Shown: positions 10,224 to 23,989, counted from the first letter of the stretch. The stretch: 64,000 bases of DNA from Paraescarpia echinospica (GCA_020002185.1 CM034544.1:32498892-32562891), one strand, 5' to 3'. Numbers and translations: made by a program. Notes: a model not told the origin generated them from the sequence alone.

Positions 10224-10337
10224 ATGTGGATGAATGCCAAAGCAAGCCTTGCCTTAACGGTGGGACATGCGAGGATGCAGTCGACTCGTACACCTGTTTG
10301 TGCGCGCTTGGCTACACAGATCCACAGTGTTCTTCAG
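10224..10337 (+). CDS. Exon B1: calcium-binding EGF domain
   Basis: This 38-codon exon is a calcium-binding EGF: DVDEC start, six cysteines, and [10 protein letters not shown] matching the Asp/Asn beta-hydroxylation consensus C-x-[DN]-x4-[FY]-x-C. CQSKPC fits the O-glucose consensus C1-x-S-x-P-C2, and CLNGGTC fits the O-fucose consensus. These are the sites modified in Notch-type EGFs; actual modification is inferred. The acceptor is GTGTAG and the donor GTGCGG, somewhat weak. Phase 1-1. Confidence 0.88.
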
Positions 10338-10576
10338 GTGCGGTTTGTTTTTGTCGTCAACATGCAATAGGATATTTGTTATTCTTGATTATAAATATAC
10401 ATGAAAGATTAAAATCACGCTTTGAAGTACGAAACTGGGAAAAGTATATTAGCGATATGTGTATATGCATATATGATGCCCTTCTCTACTCAACGATCAT
10501 GTTTTTCTACCTAATCCGATTGCATTATATATTAGTACATTTCTTTTAGGAATCAAATTTGTGTTTCCTATTGCAG

Positions 10577-10693
10577 AAATCAATGAATGCAGGAGCAATC
10601 CATGCGAAAATGGTGGTACATGTGTAGACAAACTTAACGGTTACACGTGTGATTGCGGCAGTTCTGGATTTGGTGGTTTTCACTGTGAACAAG
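10577..10693 (+). CDS. Exon C1: calcium-binding EGF domain
   Basis: This 39-codon exon begins EINEC and has six cysteines. [10 protein letters not shown] fits the hydroxylation site, CRSNPC the O-glucose site and CENGGTC the O-fucose site. The acceptor CCTATTGCAG is good. The donor called here is GTTTGA at 10694, which is weak. An alternative phase-1 donor GTAAAG lies 35 bases further on in long units, and without splicing the frame runs to a stop at 10756-10758. Confidence 0.85.
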
Positions 10694-11082
10694 GTTTGAA
10701 CAAATTCCGTAACTATGGCGATTGGCGTAAAGGGATTATATCTGAAATATATTTTTAATTGATTTATTATATGTCGTTGCTAATATTTTTTAATTCAGGA
10801 GTGTTTTTAATAGCAGTTTATACTGCTGTGTGGGAAAAGTTGCACTTGCTTTGTTGACTCATCATTAAAACGTTTTATCGCCAAATGCAATTCTTACAGA
10901 CGGCTTTGCGAAGTTTTACATAGGGTTGTTATACAAAATAGAATGAAAGAAGATGTTTGTCGCATATTGTGTATGACATGGATCGAATGTGAAAATAACA
11001 TCTAAATGAGAAACACTTTCTACTCATTGACTATAAATGTGTGTGCTAATAAAACAACCGTTTAAAATTGCCATCAAAGCAG
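10694..11082 (+). other. C-D intron
   Basis: This 389-base intron holds no gene. A small perfect hairpin AGCAGT-TTAT-ACTGCT is present in every unit (10812 onward here, 50-65 in the first unit). A TGCTAAT branch-point-like motif lies about 40 bases before exon D. Confidence 0.6.
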
Positions 11083-11310
11083 CATCAACAACTACACCGG
11101 CAATAACAACCACCACAAAACGAACGACAACAACACCAAAAACGACGGCAACCAAAACAAGTACGGCAACAACTACTGCAACAGTTACAACTGCGTCATC
11201 AATAACTACAACAGCATCGACCGGAGGAGAGACAACGTCTGAAGAACCGCCACCATCGACAGAATTATTTTCATCATCAACTGAACCGTCTGTGCATGGA
11301 TTGTTTCCGG
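11083..11310 (+). CDS. Exon D2: mucin-like segment
   Basis: Same design as D1. It differs by TTTPK instead of TTSPK and by ATKTST instead of ATTTST. Acceptor AAAGCAG, donor GTACGT. Confidence 0.77.
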
Positions 11311-12155
11311 GTACGTGTAATTTATATGTTAGTATAAGTGGCAAGGTGTCACAGTTGGCAAATTGTATGTTCAGGCAACCCTATATTCAGCATTCGTGCC
11401 AATGTTGAATATTCTAGGTAATATGTTGAGTCCACCGCTGTACACATGATATAAGGTAATACAAAGTAGATGTTGTAATGTTAATTAAATCAACATCGTA
11501 CTGAGGATCAATACACTGTGCTTTGTATATGAAACATATTGTTAAGCTCATAAAAAGGATTGTGCCAAAATCGTGTGACAAGCGATGTGTTCGACTGATG
11601 CTGTTGTTTCATAAGTATACATCGAACTTATTACGTGCATTACCAATAGTGATGACGTTGCGGATTTAAGTTATTTGTGAACATTTATTTATTTGGGCGT
11701 GTCAAGCCTGATTCAGACTGCAGTGCTGTTCCCTGAAGCGTATACGACTACTATTGCACATTGATATTAGGTTGTGTCAATTAGATCTGGAATACTGTCG
11801 CAGCTAGCGTCACATGGTCTCGATACCACATCGCTCCTCGATTATCATGATTTTATGTATTTATAAACGTTGGCTGTATCTTGAAATTTTACCTGAATGT
11901 GTGCCACTGACTGAACTGCCACGGTCTGGTGTGCATGGCTAGCCATATTCTTGCCATTCTACTTGGAATTATTGCTTACAGCAGGACTTTATTGATAACC
12001 ATGGGTAATGGACTTGACCGTGGACATGCCAGTGGAGTTTACATCGGGTGTCGACAAGTCAATCGTGCAAGCACTCGCCGCGGTTGAAGGTCTGGCAGGC
12101 TCAAACAAAGACCAATTCGTGTAGTTGTAAACCGTTGCGGCACGTCGGCTTCCGC

Positions 12156-15100
12156 CAACCGGAAAAGAAGGACATCAACATCCAACCTCCTTTACGTGAA
12201 CATTGTCACCACCGTTGTGATCGGGCGTCCGTGAATCGCTAAATTCAATGTGAATTGCATCAACGTACGTTCGGATAAGAATAAAGCGATCTCTGTTACT
12301 GACGTTGCGATTTTGCAGGACATCGACATTTTAATTCTGACGGAGATGTGACTCGGTAGCGTCATTGATGATTATGTGATCAGAGCGGTATTTCTATGTG
12401 GATATGAATTTAATTCGGTGTCACGACCTGGTCTAAAACGAGGGGGATGTGTGGCTGTGTTGTACAAGTCAAGCCTGACTATAAAAGCGATTTCAACGCG
12501 CGGAAATTACACTCATTTTGAACATTCCGATTACTATGAAACTGCACGTAGTGTCACCCTCAGGTTGTGTATCGTGTAACGTCCGCCGCCATCGAAGCAA
12601 AACGGTTTTACCAGCATCGTTTTCTTCGACCACTGGTCTGCGTATTTAGACTACATAATGCTGGATACGCATGATATTATTATCACTGGCGATTTGAACT
12701 TTCACTTGTACATTCCAACAGTACGTACGAGGCTTTTACGAGACACTCGGCGATCGCGGAATGAAGCAACTGACGAAAGATGCCACCCACAGTAAGGGGC
12801 AAATATTGGATGTTGTGATCGTTAGGAATAATAATTGCATAGTACCTGTATTACCAACTGTTTATGATCCGTGTTTATGCGACACACACACGGCAACCAT
12901 GCGGCGACCACCTGGCCATAAAATATGAGGTAAATGCAAGAAAGCCGGCAGGGGTGCGGAAAAAAACTAACTTTTCGCAGATTGCGTCATATATGTGTAT
13001 TTTTGATTTTGTCAAAGATATGACATTTTTGTGTGAGATTTTGGCGTTGATGGACCTGTTCGGGCAATGGTGGAAACATACGACACTGGAATGCGTCGGA
13101 TTATCGATCTCCACGCTCTCTTGCTCGAGAAAACCTTAAGCTTGCGACCTAACTCGCCGTGGTACATGGACGAACTGAGGGGTGAGAAGCAGAACCGACT
13201 GCGAGCGGAGTGGACTTAGCTACGTACTGGCCTCGATGTACACCGCCAAGTATATCGGGCTCAGTTAGTGGCCGTAGAACATATGTTACTCACCATAAGG
13301 CGTAGGTACTACTCCGACAAGATTGCGAGTTGTGAGAGTGACCAAAAATCAGCTCTTCAAAATCACATAAAAACCTTATTGGATACACTGGTTTTGCGAA
13401 ACGGCCGTTGTATGTGTGTTCGAATGATTTGACTGAACGTTTCGGCAACCATTTCGTGAAGAAAGTGAATGACATCCGGCAAAGCATATGCTATGGCGGG
13501 TGCATTCGGTGACGACATTGCTTTTCGTGGTGTTTCGTTGACACGCTTCACAGAATTCACTGAATCACACTTCACAAGATTGGTCGCAGTCGCTCCCTGT
13601 ATGTCGTGCGGACTAGACCCACTACCTATCCTGGCTGATTCAACTATGTTCGTCAGAACTGATACCCATGATCACGTCGATCATAAACACTTCCCTTGAA
13701 AGTGCAATTGTACCTGATGTGTTCAAGCATGCGGTCGTTAGAAGAGTCCTAAGAAGGTGAAGCTTGGTGAAGTGGCTTTGTGCAATTACCGCCCGGTTTC
13801 GAACTTGCAGTTTGTATCAAAATTTGTTGAAAAAGTGATCGCAAAACAACTCAACAATCACCTTAGTATGAAAACTTTGCGTGATCCTTTTCAATCAGCA
13901 TACCGCCATGGCCACTCGACGGAGACGTCGCTCCTGTGAGTCAAGAATGACATCGCCGCGGCGCTAAATAGAAAGTGCAAGACTGTTCTCGTGATGTTAG
14001 ATTTGTTCAGCGCATTCGACACAATTAATCACAATTGATTTCTTGATGATTCGACGGAACACTCGTTCGGCATCACAGACTCGGCACTTGCAGTCGTATA
14101 TCACTGAACGTTATCAGAAAGTCGCCGTGGACAGCACAACGTCGACTGGTTGTGTTTTGAAATGTGGCGTCCCACAAGGGTCTGTGCTTGGGCCACTATT
14201 ATGCTGCACATACACAATACCTATCGGCGACATCGTTGCACGACACGGCATGCAATACCATTGTTATGCGGATGACACGGAAATGTACATGACAGTGGAT
14301 CACGATCAACCACGCACTGCAGCAATAACGAAGATTGAACAATGTGTAGCGGAGGTGACCGACTGGCTTGAACAAAACTAGCTTAAGATAAACACCCATA
14401 ATTCAGAGGCAGTCGTTTTCCTCACCTCAAAACAGCGAAACGATTTGACCTCCGATATTTCTGTGACAATTGGCGGACATCGAGTTGTGCCGAAGTCATC
14501 CGAACGCAACCTCAGCGTCCTAACTATGGAAGCACAGGTTGCACAGATAGCAAAATCGTGCTACCATCAGATTCGCAACATTGAACAAATTCGGCGAAGC
14601 ATCACTGATGATACGTGGAAAATACTTGTGCACGCGCTCGTGACTTCAAGTCTCGATTATGCAAATTCATTACTCTATGGCCTACCGCAGACGATGCTTG
14701 TAAAAGAAAGTGTGAAAACTGCGCAGCCCGCCTCATGTGCGGTACGAGGAAGTAAGACCTCGTCACTCCAGTGCTGCCGCACTTGCATTGGTTACCTGTC
14801 TGTGTGCGCCCGACATATAACGTGCTTGTGTTTGTGTAGTCTGTGATGCATAAACTGTCACCGAGTTATCTCGCGCAGTTACTGAACCGACGTCAACCGA
14901 ATCGGCAACTGAGATCGGCGTCTTTGCCGCTACTGTCAGTACCGCCTTCGCAGACGGTCACTCGTTTTGCTGTAGCTGCAGCAAGTCTATGGAACAGACT
15001 GCCGGACTGTGTCAGGATGGCAAAAACACAGCCAGAGTTCAAAACACTTATTAAAACACACCTTTTTAGAGAAGAGTTTCTGTGATATGATCACGTGGAC

Positions 15101-15419
15101 TTGATCAAATGCACTTACCTAAATTTTATGTAATTATTATTATTATTTTAAAATTATTTATTACATTTTAATTCACTTAATTATTTTATATTGTTTAATA
15201 CTTATTATATCAATTATAATTGTTTGTACATGGAGGTATATTAATTATGTAATGAATGTTTTAATTATTATTGTATGATATATATTTTAGAATTATTTTT
15301 GTTCCTTTCTATAATACAAATGTAAATAGTTACGTTTACTTGTATGTAAATCACCTGAGAGCAATCTGGTTGTTGATTCGGGCGCTATGCAAATAAATCG
15401 TGTACTAATTATTATTATT
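12156..15419 (+). mobile_element. Dead LINE R2
   Basis: This is the uninterrupted long-type remnant and the best reference for the pre-CR1 site (GCGACCTAACTCGCC at about 13144-13158). The endonuclease region is at 12300-12720 and RT at 13757-15085, including CGVPQGSVLGP and YADDTEMY. The 3' end is GGGCGCTATGCAAATAAAT plus ATT repeats. Several frames are broken. Confidence 0.85.
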
Positions 15420-15732
15420 CGAATCAGACGAATTAATTTGGTAAATACAACTCTTTCGGAAATTACTTCGACTGTCCCAGTGCAGCATATTGTTCGATAG
15501 ATGCAGCCGACCGTCAATCGAGATTTGACTTGATGTGTTTGTTCATCACACACCTGGATTCGCTAAATTGCAGCACGAAAAGTATAGCTCGTGTAATACT
15601 ATGTGCATGTTTAATTAGACACACGTCTGACAAACCTAACTCAAAACAGGAATAATATAGTTGCTGTACACGATACATACCTGCGCGAGATCGTCTTCAT
15701 ACAATTATTGTGTACTGTCTTTTTTGTTTCAG

Positions 15733-15852
15733 ATGTAGGTTTGTGCAAAACAAAACGTTGCGAAAACGGCGGAACATGTTTAGGCGATAATGACGGCTCT
15801 ATATACAGGTGTCTGTGCCCTGCGGGTTACAATGGAAATGATTGCAATTTTG
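15733..15852 (+). CDS. Exon A2: EGF-like domain
   Basis: Nucleotide-identical to A1. Acceptor TTTTTGTTTCAG, donor GTAAGT. Confidence 0.88.
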
Positions 15853-16160
15853 GTAAGTGTACATGTTAAGCCATGCATCAGTGGATATGAACAATTCATT
15901 AATGTGATTCTATTGCTCTTCCTCTTTCCATCACACTATTGATTAATTGTTGATTTTTTGCACTTCCAATAAATTGTCCTGTTTTTAGAAATATTATACT
16001 ATTTGGTGGTGGAAATAAACTGCCTATTTACAGTCTGGTCGATAGATTCATTGATTGAATGAAATGTGTAAGATTAATTTAAGCCATAGCAATACAATAC
16101 TTGCCAATTCATTGATGATAATAGATTATTTGATGTATTGTTCCTTTCGTCGATGTGTAG

Positions 16161-16274
16161 ATGTGGATGAATGCCAAAGCAAGCCTTGCCTGAACGTTGG
16201 GACATGCGAGGATGCAGTCGACTCGTACACCTGTTTGTGCGCGCTTGGCTACACAGATCCGCAGTGTTCTTCAG
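16161..16274 (+). CDS. Exon B2: calcium-binding EGF
   Basis: Differs from B1 by NGG to NVG between cysteines 2 and 3. The O-fucose spacing is kept, but a usually invariant Gly is lost. Confidence 0.86.
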
Positions 16275-16513
16275 GTGCGGTTTCTTTTTGTCGTCAACAT
16301 GCAATAGGATATTTGTTATTCTTGATTATAAATATACATGAAAGATTAAAACCACGCTTTGAAGTACGAAACTGGGAAAAGTATATTAGCGATATGTGTA
16401 TATGCATATATGATGCCCTTCTCTACTCAACGATCATGTTTTTCTACCTAATCCGATTGCATTATATATTAGTACATTTCTTTTAGGAATCAAATTTGTG
16501 TTTCCTATTGCAG

Positions 16514-16630
16514 AAATCAATGAATGCAGGAGCAATCCATGCGAAAATGGTGGTACATGTGTAGATAAACTTAACGGTTACACGTGTGATTGCGGCAGTT
16601 CTGGATTTGGTGGTTTTCACTGTGAACAAG
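16514..16630 (+). CDS. Exon C2: calcium-binding EGF
   Basis: Protein identical to C1, with one silent change (GAC to GAT in the VDK codons). Confidence 0.85.
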
Positions 16631-17021
16631 GTTTGAACAAATTCCGTAACTATGGCGATTGGCGTAAAGGGATTATATCTGAAATATATTTTTAATTGAT
16701 TTATTATATGTCGTTGCTAATATTTTTTAATTGAGCAGTGTTTTTTAATAGCAGTTTATACTGCTGTGTGGGAACAGTTGCACTTGCTTTGTTGACTCAT
16801 CATTAAAACGTATTTATCGCCAAATGCAATTCTTACAGACGGCTTTGCGAAGTTTTACATAGGGTTGTTATACAAAATAGAATGAAAGAAGATGTTTGTC
16901 GCATATTGTGTATGACATGGTTCGAATGTGAAAATAACATCTAAATGAGAAACACTTTCTACTCATTGACTATAAATGTGTGTGCTAATAAAACAACCGT
17001 TTAAAATTGCCATCAAAGCAG

Positions 17022-17249
17022 CATCAACAACTACACCGGCAATAACAACCACCACAAAACGAACGACAACATCACCAAAAACGACGGCAACCACAACAAG
17101 TACGGCAACAACTACTGCAACAGTTACAACTGCGTCATCAATAACTACAACAGCATCGACCGGAGGAGAGACAACGTCTGAAGAACCGCCACCATCGACA
17201 GAATTATTTTCATCATCAACTGAACCGTCTGTGCATGGATTGTTTCCGG
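17022..17249 (+). CDS. Exon D3: mucin-like segment
   Basis: Same encoded segment as the common long-unit form. The intron just after has lost one base (ATGTAGTATAAG), which does not touch the donor. Confidence 0.77.
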
Positions 17250-18094
17250 GTACGTGTAATTTATATGTAGTATAAGTGGCAAGGTGTCACAGTTGGCAAA
17301 TTGTATGTTCAGGCAACCCTATATTCAGCATTCGTGCCAATGTTGAATATTCTAGGTAATATGTTGAGTCCACCGCTGTACACATGATATAAGCTAATAC
17401 AAAGTTGATGTTGTAATGTTAATTAAATCAACATCGTACTGAGGATCAATACACTGTGCTTTGTATATGAAACATATTGTTAAGCTCATAAAAAGGAATG
17501 TGCCAAAATCGTGTGACAAGCGATGTGTTCGACTGATGCTGTTGTTTCATAAGTATACATCGAACTTATTACGTGCATTACCAATAGTGATGACGTTGCG
17601 GATTTAAGTTATTTGTGAACATTTATTTATTTGGGCGTGTCAAGCCTGATACAGACTGCAGTGCTGTTCCCTGAAGCGTATACGACTACTATTGCACATT
17701 GACATTAGGTTGTGTCAATTAGATCTGGAATACTGTCGCTGCTAACGTCACATGGTCTCGATACCACATCGCTCCTCGATTATCTTGATTTTATGTATTT
17801 ATAAACGTTGGCTGTATCTTGAAATTTTACCTGAATGTGTGCCACTGACTGAACTGCCACGGTCTGGTGTGCATGGCTAGCCATATTCTTGCCATTCTAC
17901 TTGGAATTATTGCTTACAGCAGGACTTTATTGATAACCATGGGTAATGGACTTGACCGTGGACATGCCAGTGGAGTTTACATCGGGTGTCGACAAGTCAA
18001 TCGTGCAAGCACTCGCCGCGGTTGAAGGTCTGGCAGGCTCAAACAAAGACCAATTCGTGTAGTTGTAAACCGTTGCGGCACGTCGGCTTCCGCC

Positions 18095-21000
18095 AACCGG
18101 AAAAGAAGGACATCAACATCCAACCTCCTTTACGTGAACATTGTCACCACCGTTGTGATCGGGCGTCCGTGAATCGCTAAATTCAATGTGAATTGCATCA
18201 ACGTACGTTCGGATAAGAATAAAGCGATCTCTGTTACTGACGTTGCGATTTTGCAGGACATCGACATTTTAATTCTGACGGAGATGTGACTCGGTAGCGT
18301 CATTGATGATTATGTGATCAGAGCGGTATTTCTATGTGGATATGAATTTAATTCGGTGTCACGACCTGGTCTAAAACGAGGGGGATGTGTGGCTGTGTTG
18401 TACAAGTCAAGCCTGACTATAAAAGCGATTTCAACGCGCGGAAATTACACTCATTTTGAACATTCCGATTACTATGAAACTGCACGTAGTGTCACCCTCA
18501 GGTTGTGTATCGTGTAACGTCCGCCGCCATCGAAGCAAAACGGTTTTACCAGCATCGTTTTCTTCGACCACTGGTCTGCGTATTTAGACTACATAATGCT
18601 GGATACGCATGATATTATTATCACTGGCGATTTGAACTTTCACTTGTACATTCCAACAGTACGTACGAGGCTTTTACGAGACACTCGGCGATCGCGGAAT
18701 GAAGCAACTGACGAAAGATGCCACCCACAGTAAGGGGAAATTATTGGATGTTGTGATCGTTAGGAATAATAATTGCATAGTACCTGTATTACCAACTGTT
18801 TATGATCCGTGTTTATGCGACACACACACGGCAACCATGCGGCGACCACCTGGCCATAAAATATGAGGTAAATGCAAGAAAGCCGGCAGGGGTGCGGAAA
18901 AAAACTAACTTTTCGCAGATTGCGTCATATATGTGTATTTTTGATTTTGTCAAAGATATGACATTTTTGTGTGAGATTTTGGCGTTGATGGACCTGTTCG
19001 GGCAATGGTGGAAACATACGACACTGGAATGCGTCGGATTATCGATCTCCACGCTCTCTTGCTCGAGAAAACCTTAAGCTTGCGACCTAACTCGCCGTGG
19101 TACATTGGACGAACTGAGGGGTGAGAAGCAGAACCGACTGCGAGCGGAGTGGACTTAGCTACGTACTGGCCTCGATGTACACCGCCAAGTATATCGGGCT
19201 CAGTTAGTGGCCGTAGAACATATGTTACTCACCATAAGGCGTAGGTACTACTCCGACAAGATTGCGAGTTGTGAGAGTGACCAAAAATCAGCTCTTCAAA
19301 ATCACATAAAAACCTTATTGGATACACTGGTTTTGCGAAACTGCCGTTGTATGTGTGTTCGAATGATTTGACTCAACGTTTCGGCAACCATTTCGTGAAG
19401 AAAGTGAATGACATCCGGCAAAGCATATGCTATGGCGGCTGCATTCGGTGACGACATTGCTTTTCGTGGTGTTTCGTTGACACGCTTCACAGAATTCACT
19501 GAATCACACTTCACAAGATTGGTCGCAGTCGCTCCCTGTATGTCGTGCGGACTAGACCCACTACCTATCCTGGCTGATTCAACTATGTTCGTCAGAACTG
19601 ATACCCATGATCACGTCGATCATAAACACTTCCCTTGAAAGTGCAATTGTACCTGATGTGTTCAAGCATGCGGTCGTTAGAAGAGTCCTAAGAAGGTGAA
19701 GCTTGGTGAAGTGGCTTTGTGCAATTACCGCCCGGTTTCGAACTTGCAGTTTGTATCAAAATTTGTTGAAAAAGTGATCGCAAAACAACTCAACAATCAC
19801 CTTAGTATGAAAACTTTGCGTGATCCTTTTCAATCAGCATACCGCCATGGCCACTCGACGGAGACGTCGCTCCTGTGAGTCAAGAATGACATCGCCGCGG
19901 CGCTGAATAGAAAGTGCAAGACTGTTCTCGTGATGTTAGATTTGTTCAGCGCATTCGACACAATTAATCACAATTGATTTCTTGATGATTCGAGGGAACA
20001 CTCGTTCGGCATCACAGACTCGGCACTTGCAGTCGTATATCACTGAACGTTATCAGAAAGTCGCCGTGGACAGCACAACGTCGACTGGTTGTGTTTTGAA
20101 ATGTGGCGTCCCACAAGGGTCTGCGCTTGGGCCACTATTATGCTGCACATACACAATACCTATCGGCGACATCGTTGCACGACACGGCATGCAATACCAT
20201 TGTTATGCGGATGACACGGAAATGTACATGACAGTGGATCACGATCAACCACGCACTGCAGCAATAACGAAGATTGAACAATGTGTAGCGGAGGTAACCG
20301 ACTGGCTTGAACAAAACTAGCTTCAGATAAACACCCAGAATTCAGAGGCAGTCGATTTCCTCACCTGAAAACAGCGAAACGATTTGACCTCCGATATTTC
20401 CGTGACAATTGGCGGACATCGGGTTGTGCCGAAGTCATCCGAACGCAACCTCAGCGTCCTAACTATGGAAGCACAGGTTGCACAGATAGCAAAATCGTGC
20501 TACCATCAGATTCGCAACATTGAACAAATTCGGCGAAGCATCACTGATGATGCGTGGAAAATACTTGTGCACGCGCTCGTGACTTGAAGTCTCGATTATG
20601 AAAATTCATTACTCTATGGCCTACCGCAGACGATGCTTGTAAAAGAAAGTGTGAAAACTGCGCAGCCCGCTTCGTGTGCGGTACGAGGAAGTAAGACCTC
20701 GTCACTCCAGTGCTGCCGCACTTGCATTGGTTACCTGTCTGTGTGCGCCCGACATATAACGTGCTTGTGTTTGTGTAGTCTGTGATGCATAAACTGTCAC
20801 CGAGTTATCTCGCGCAGTTACTGAACCGACGTCAACCGAATCGGCAACTGAGATCGGCGTCTTTGCCGCTACTGTCAGTACCGCCTTCGCAGACGGTCAC
20901 TCGTTTTGCTGTAGCTGCAGCAAGTCTATGGAACAGACTGCCGGACTGTGTCAGGATGGCAAAAACACAGCCAGAGTTCAAAACACTTATTAAAACACAC

Positions 21001-21358
21001 CTTTTTAGAGAAGAGTTTATGTGATATGATCACGTGGACTTGATCAAATGCACTTACCTAAATTTTATGTAATTATTATTATTATTTTAAAATTATTTAT
21101 TACATTTTAATTCACTTAATTATTTTATATTGTTTAATACTTATTATATAAATTATAATTGTTTGTACATGGAGGTATATTAATTATGTAATGAATGTTT
21201 TAATTATTATTGTATGATATATATTTTAGAATTATTTTTGTTCCTTTCTATAATACAAATGTAAATAGTTACGTTTACTTGTATGTAAATCACCTGAGAG
21301 CAATCTGGTTGTTGATTCGGGCGCTATGCAAATAAATCGTGTACTAATTATTATTATT
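18095..21358 (+). mobile_element. Dead LINE R3
   Basis: Long type, with an endonuclease region like R2. The RT part carries the variant CTCGTGACTTGAAGTCTCGATTATGAAAATT near 20575, which makes a stop (TGA) after HALVT; this variant recurs in R5 and R6 but not R4. Confidence 0.85.
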
Positions 21359-21671
21359 CGAATCAGACGAATTAATTTGGTAAATACAACTCTTTCGGAA
21401 ATTACTTCGACTGTCCCAGTGCAGCATATTGTTCGATAGATGCAGCCGACCGTCAATCGAGATTTGACTTGATGTGTTTGTTCATCACACACCTGGATTC
21501 GCTAAATTGCAGCACGAAAAGAATAGCTCGTGTAATACTATGTGCACGTTTAATTAGACACACGTCTGACAAACCTAACTCAAAAAAGGAATAATATAGT
21601 TGCTGTACACGATACATACCTGCGCGAGATCGTCTTCATACAATTATTGTGTACTGTCTATTTTGTTTCAG

Positions 21672-21791
21672 ATGTAGGTTTGTGCAAAACAAAACGTTGC
21701 GAAAACGGCGGAACATGTTTAGGCGATAATGACGGCTCTATATACAGGTGTCTGTGCCCTGCGGGTTACAATGGAAATGATTGCAATTTTG
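21672..21791 (+). CDS. Exon A3: EGF-like domain
   Basis: Identical to A1 in sequence. The acceptor tract reads CTATTTTGTTTCAG. Confidence 0.88.
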
Positions 21792-22098
21792 GTAAGTGTA
21801 CATGTTAAGCCCTGCATCAGTGGATATGAACAATTCATTAATGTGATTCTATTGCTCTTCCTCTTTCCATCACACTATTGATTAATTATTGATTTTTTGC
21901 ACTTCCAATAAATTGTCCTGTATTTAGAAATATTATACTATTTGGTGGTGGAAATAAACTGCCTCTTTACAGTCTGGTCGATAGATTCATTGATTGAATG
22001 AAATGTGTAAGATTAATTTAAGCCATAGCAATAAATACTTGCCAATTCAATGATGATAATAGATTATTTGATGTATTGCTTCTTTCGTCGATGTGTAG

Positions 22099-22212
22099 AT
22101 GTGGATGAATGCGAAAGCAAGCCTTGCCTGAACGGTGGGACATGCGAGGATGCAGTCGACTCGTACACCTGTTTGTGCACGCTTGGCTACACAGATCCGC
22201 AGTGTTCTTCAG
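22099..22212 (+). CDS. Exon B3: calcium-binding EGF
   Basis: Q to E after the first cysteine (CESKPC, O-glucose pattern kept) and A to T in CTLGY. The CTLGY change is shared with B5 only. Confidence 0.86.
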
Positions 22213-22450
22213 GTGCGGTTTGTTTTTGTCGTCAACATGCAATTGGATATTTGTTATTCTTGATTATAAATATACATGAAAGATTAAAACCACGCTTTGA
22301 AGTACGAAACTGGGAAAAGTATATTAGCGATATGTGTATATGCATATATGATGCCCTTCTCTACTCAACGATCATGTTTTTCTACCTAATCCGATTGCAT
22401 TATATATTAGTACATTTTTTTAGGAATCAAATTTGTTTTTCCTATTGCAG

Positions 22451-22567
22451 AAATCAATGAATGCAGGAGCAATCCATGCGAAAATGGTGGTACATGTGTA
22501 GATAAACTTAACGGTTACACGTGTGATTGCGGCAGTTCTGGATTTGGTGGTTTTCACTGTGAACAAG
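22451..22567 (+). CDS. Exon C3: calcium-binding EGF
   Basis: Protein identical to C1. The intron before it has lost bases (TTTTTTAGG and TTTGTTTTTCC), leaving the acceptor intact. Confidence 0.85.
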
Positions 22568-22957
22568 GTTTGAACAAATTCCGTAACTATGGCGATTGGC
22601 GTAAAGGGATTATATCTGAAATATATTTTTAATTGATTTATTATATGTCGTTGCTAATATTTTTTAATTGAGCAGTGTTTTTTAATAGCAGTTTATACTG
22701 CTGTGTGGGAACAGTTGCACTTGCTTTGTTGACTCAACATTAAAACGTTTTATCGCCAAATGCAATTCTTACAGACGGCTTTGCGAAGTTTTACATAGGG
22801 TTGTTATACAAAATAGAATGAAAGAAGATGTTTGTCGCATATTGTGTATGACATGGATCGAATGTGAAAATAACATCTAAATGAGAAATACTTTCTATTC
22901 ATTGACTATAAATGTGTGTGCTAATAAAACAACCGTTTAAAATTGCCATCAAAGCAG

Positions 22958-23185
22958 CATCAACAACTACACCGGCAATAACAACCACCACAAAACGAAC
23001 GACAACATCACCAAAAACGACGGCAACCACAACAAGTACGGCAACAACTACTGCAACAGTTACAACTGCGTCATCAATAACTACAACAGCATCGACCGGA
23101 GGAGAGACAACGTCTGAAGAACCGCCACCATCAACAGAATTATTTTCATCATCAACTGAACCGTCTGTGCATGGATTGTTTCCGG
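22958..23185 (+). CDS. Exon D4: mucin-like segment
   Basis: Same protein as the common form. A silent ATCAACAG in place of ATCGACAG is shared with D5. Confidence 0.77.
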
Positions 23186-23989
23186 GTACGTGTAATTTAT
23201 ATGTAAGTATAAGTGGCAAGGTGTCACAGTTGGCAAATTGTATGTTCAGGCACCCCTATATTCAGCATTCGTGCCAATGTTAAATATTCTAGGTAATATG
23301 TTGAGTCCACCGCTGTACACATGATATAAGCTAATACAAAGTTGATGTTGTAATGTTAATTAAATCAACATCGTACTGAGGATCAATACACTGTGCTTTG
23401 TATATGAAACATAATGTTAAGCTCATAAAAAGGAATGTGCCAAAATCGTGTGACAAGCGATGTGTTCGACTGATGCTGTTGTTTCATCAGTATACATCGA
23501 ACTTATTACGTGCATTACCAATAGTGATGACGTTGCGGATTTAAGTTATTTGTGAACATTTATTTATTTGGGCGTGTCAAGCCTGATACAGAATGCAGTG
23601 CTGTTCCCTGAAGCGTATACGACTACTATTGCACATTGACATTAGGTTGTGTCAATTAGATCTGGAATACTGTCGCTGCTAACGTCACATGGTCTTTTTA
23701 AACGTTGGCTGTATCTTGAAATTTTACCTGAATGTGTGCCACTGACTGAACTGCCACGGTCTGGTGTGCATGGCTAGCCATATTCTTGCCATTCTACTTG
23801 GAAGTATTGGTTACAGCAGGACTTTATGGATAACCATGGGTAATGGACTTGACCGTGGACATGCCAGTGGAGTTTACATCGGGTGTCGACAAGTCTATCG
23901 TGCAAGCACTCGACGCGGTTGAAGGTCTGGCAGGCTCAAACAAAGACCAATTCGTGTAGTTGTAAACCGTTGCGGCACGTCGGCTTCCG

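Noticed and set aside
10118..10549. Open frame of 143 codons running from exon B through the B-C intron with hydrophobic stretches, seen in most long units
   Set aside because: It follows a usable donor, ends before exon C, and is cut short in all short units. In unit 6 it enters exon C in the wrong frame. Best explained as AT-rich intron read-through.
11083..11310. Threonine tract considered as a non-coding microsatellite
   Set aside because: Codon third positions vary while Thr is kept, the borders are phase-compatible with the EGF exons, and the second half is not repetitive. A coding mucin segment fits better.
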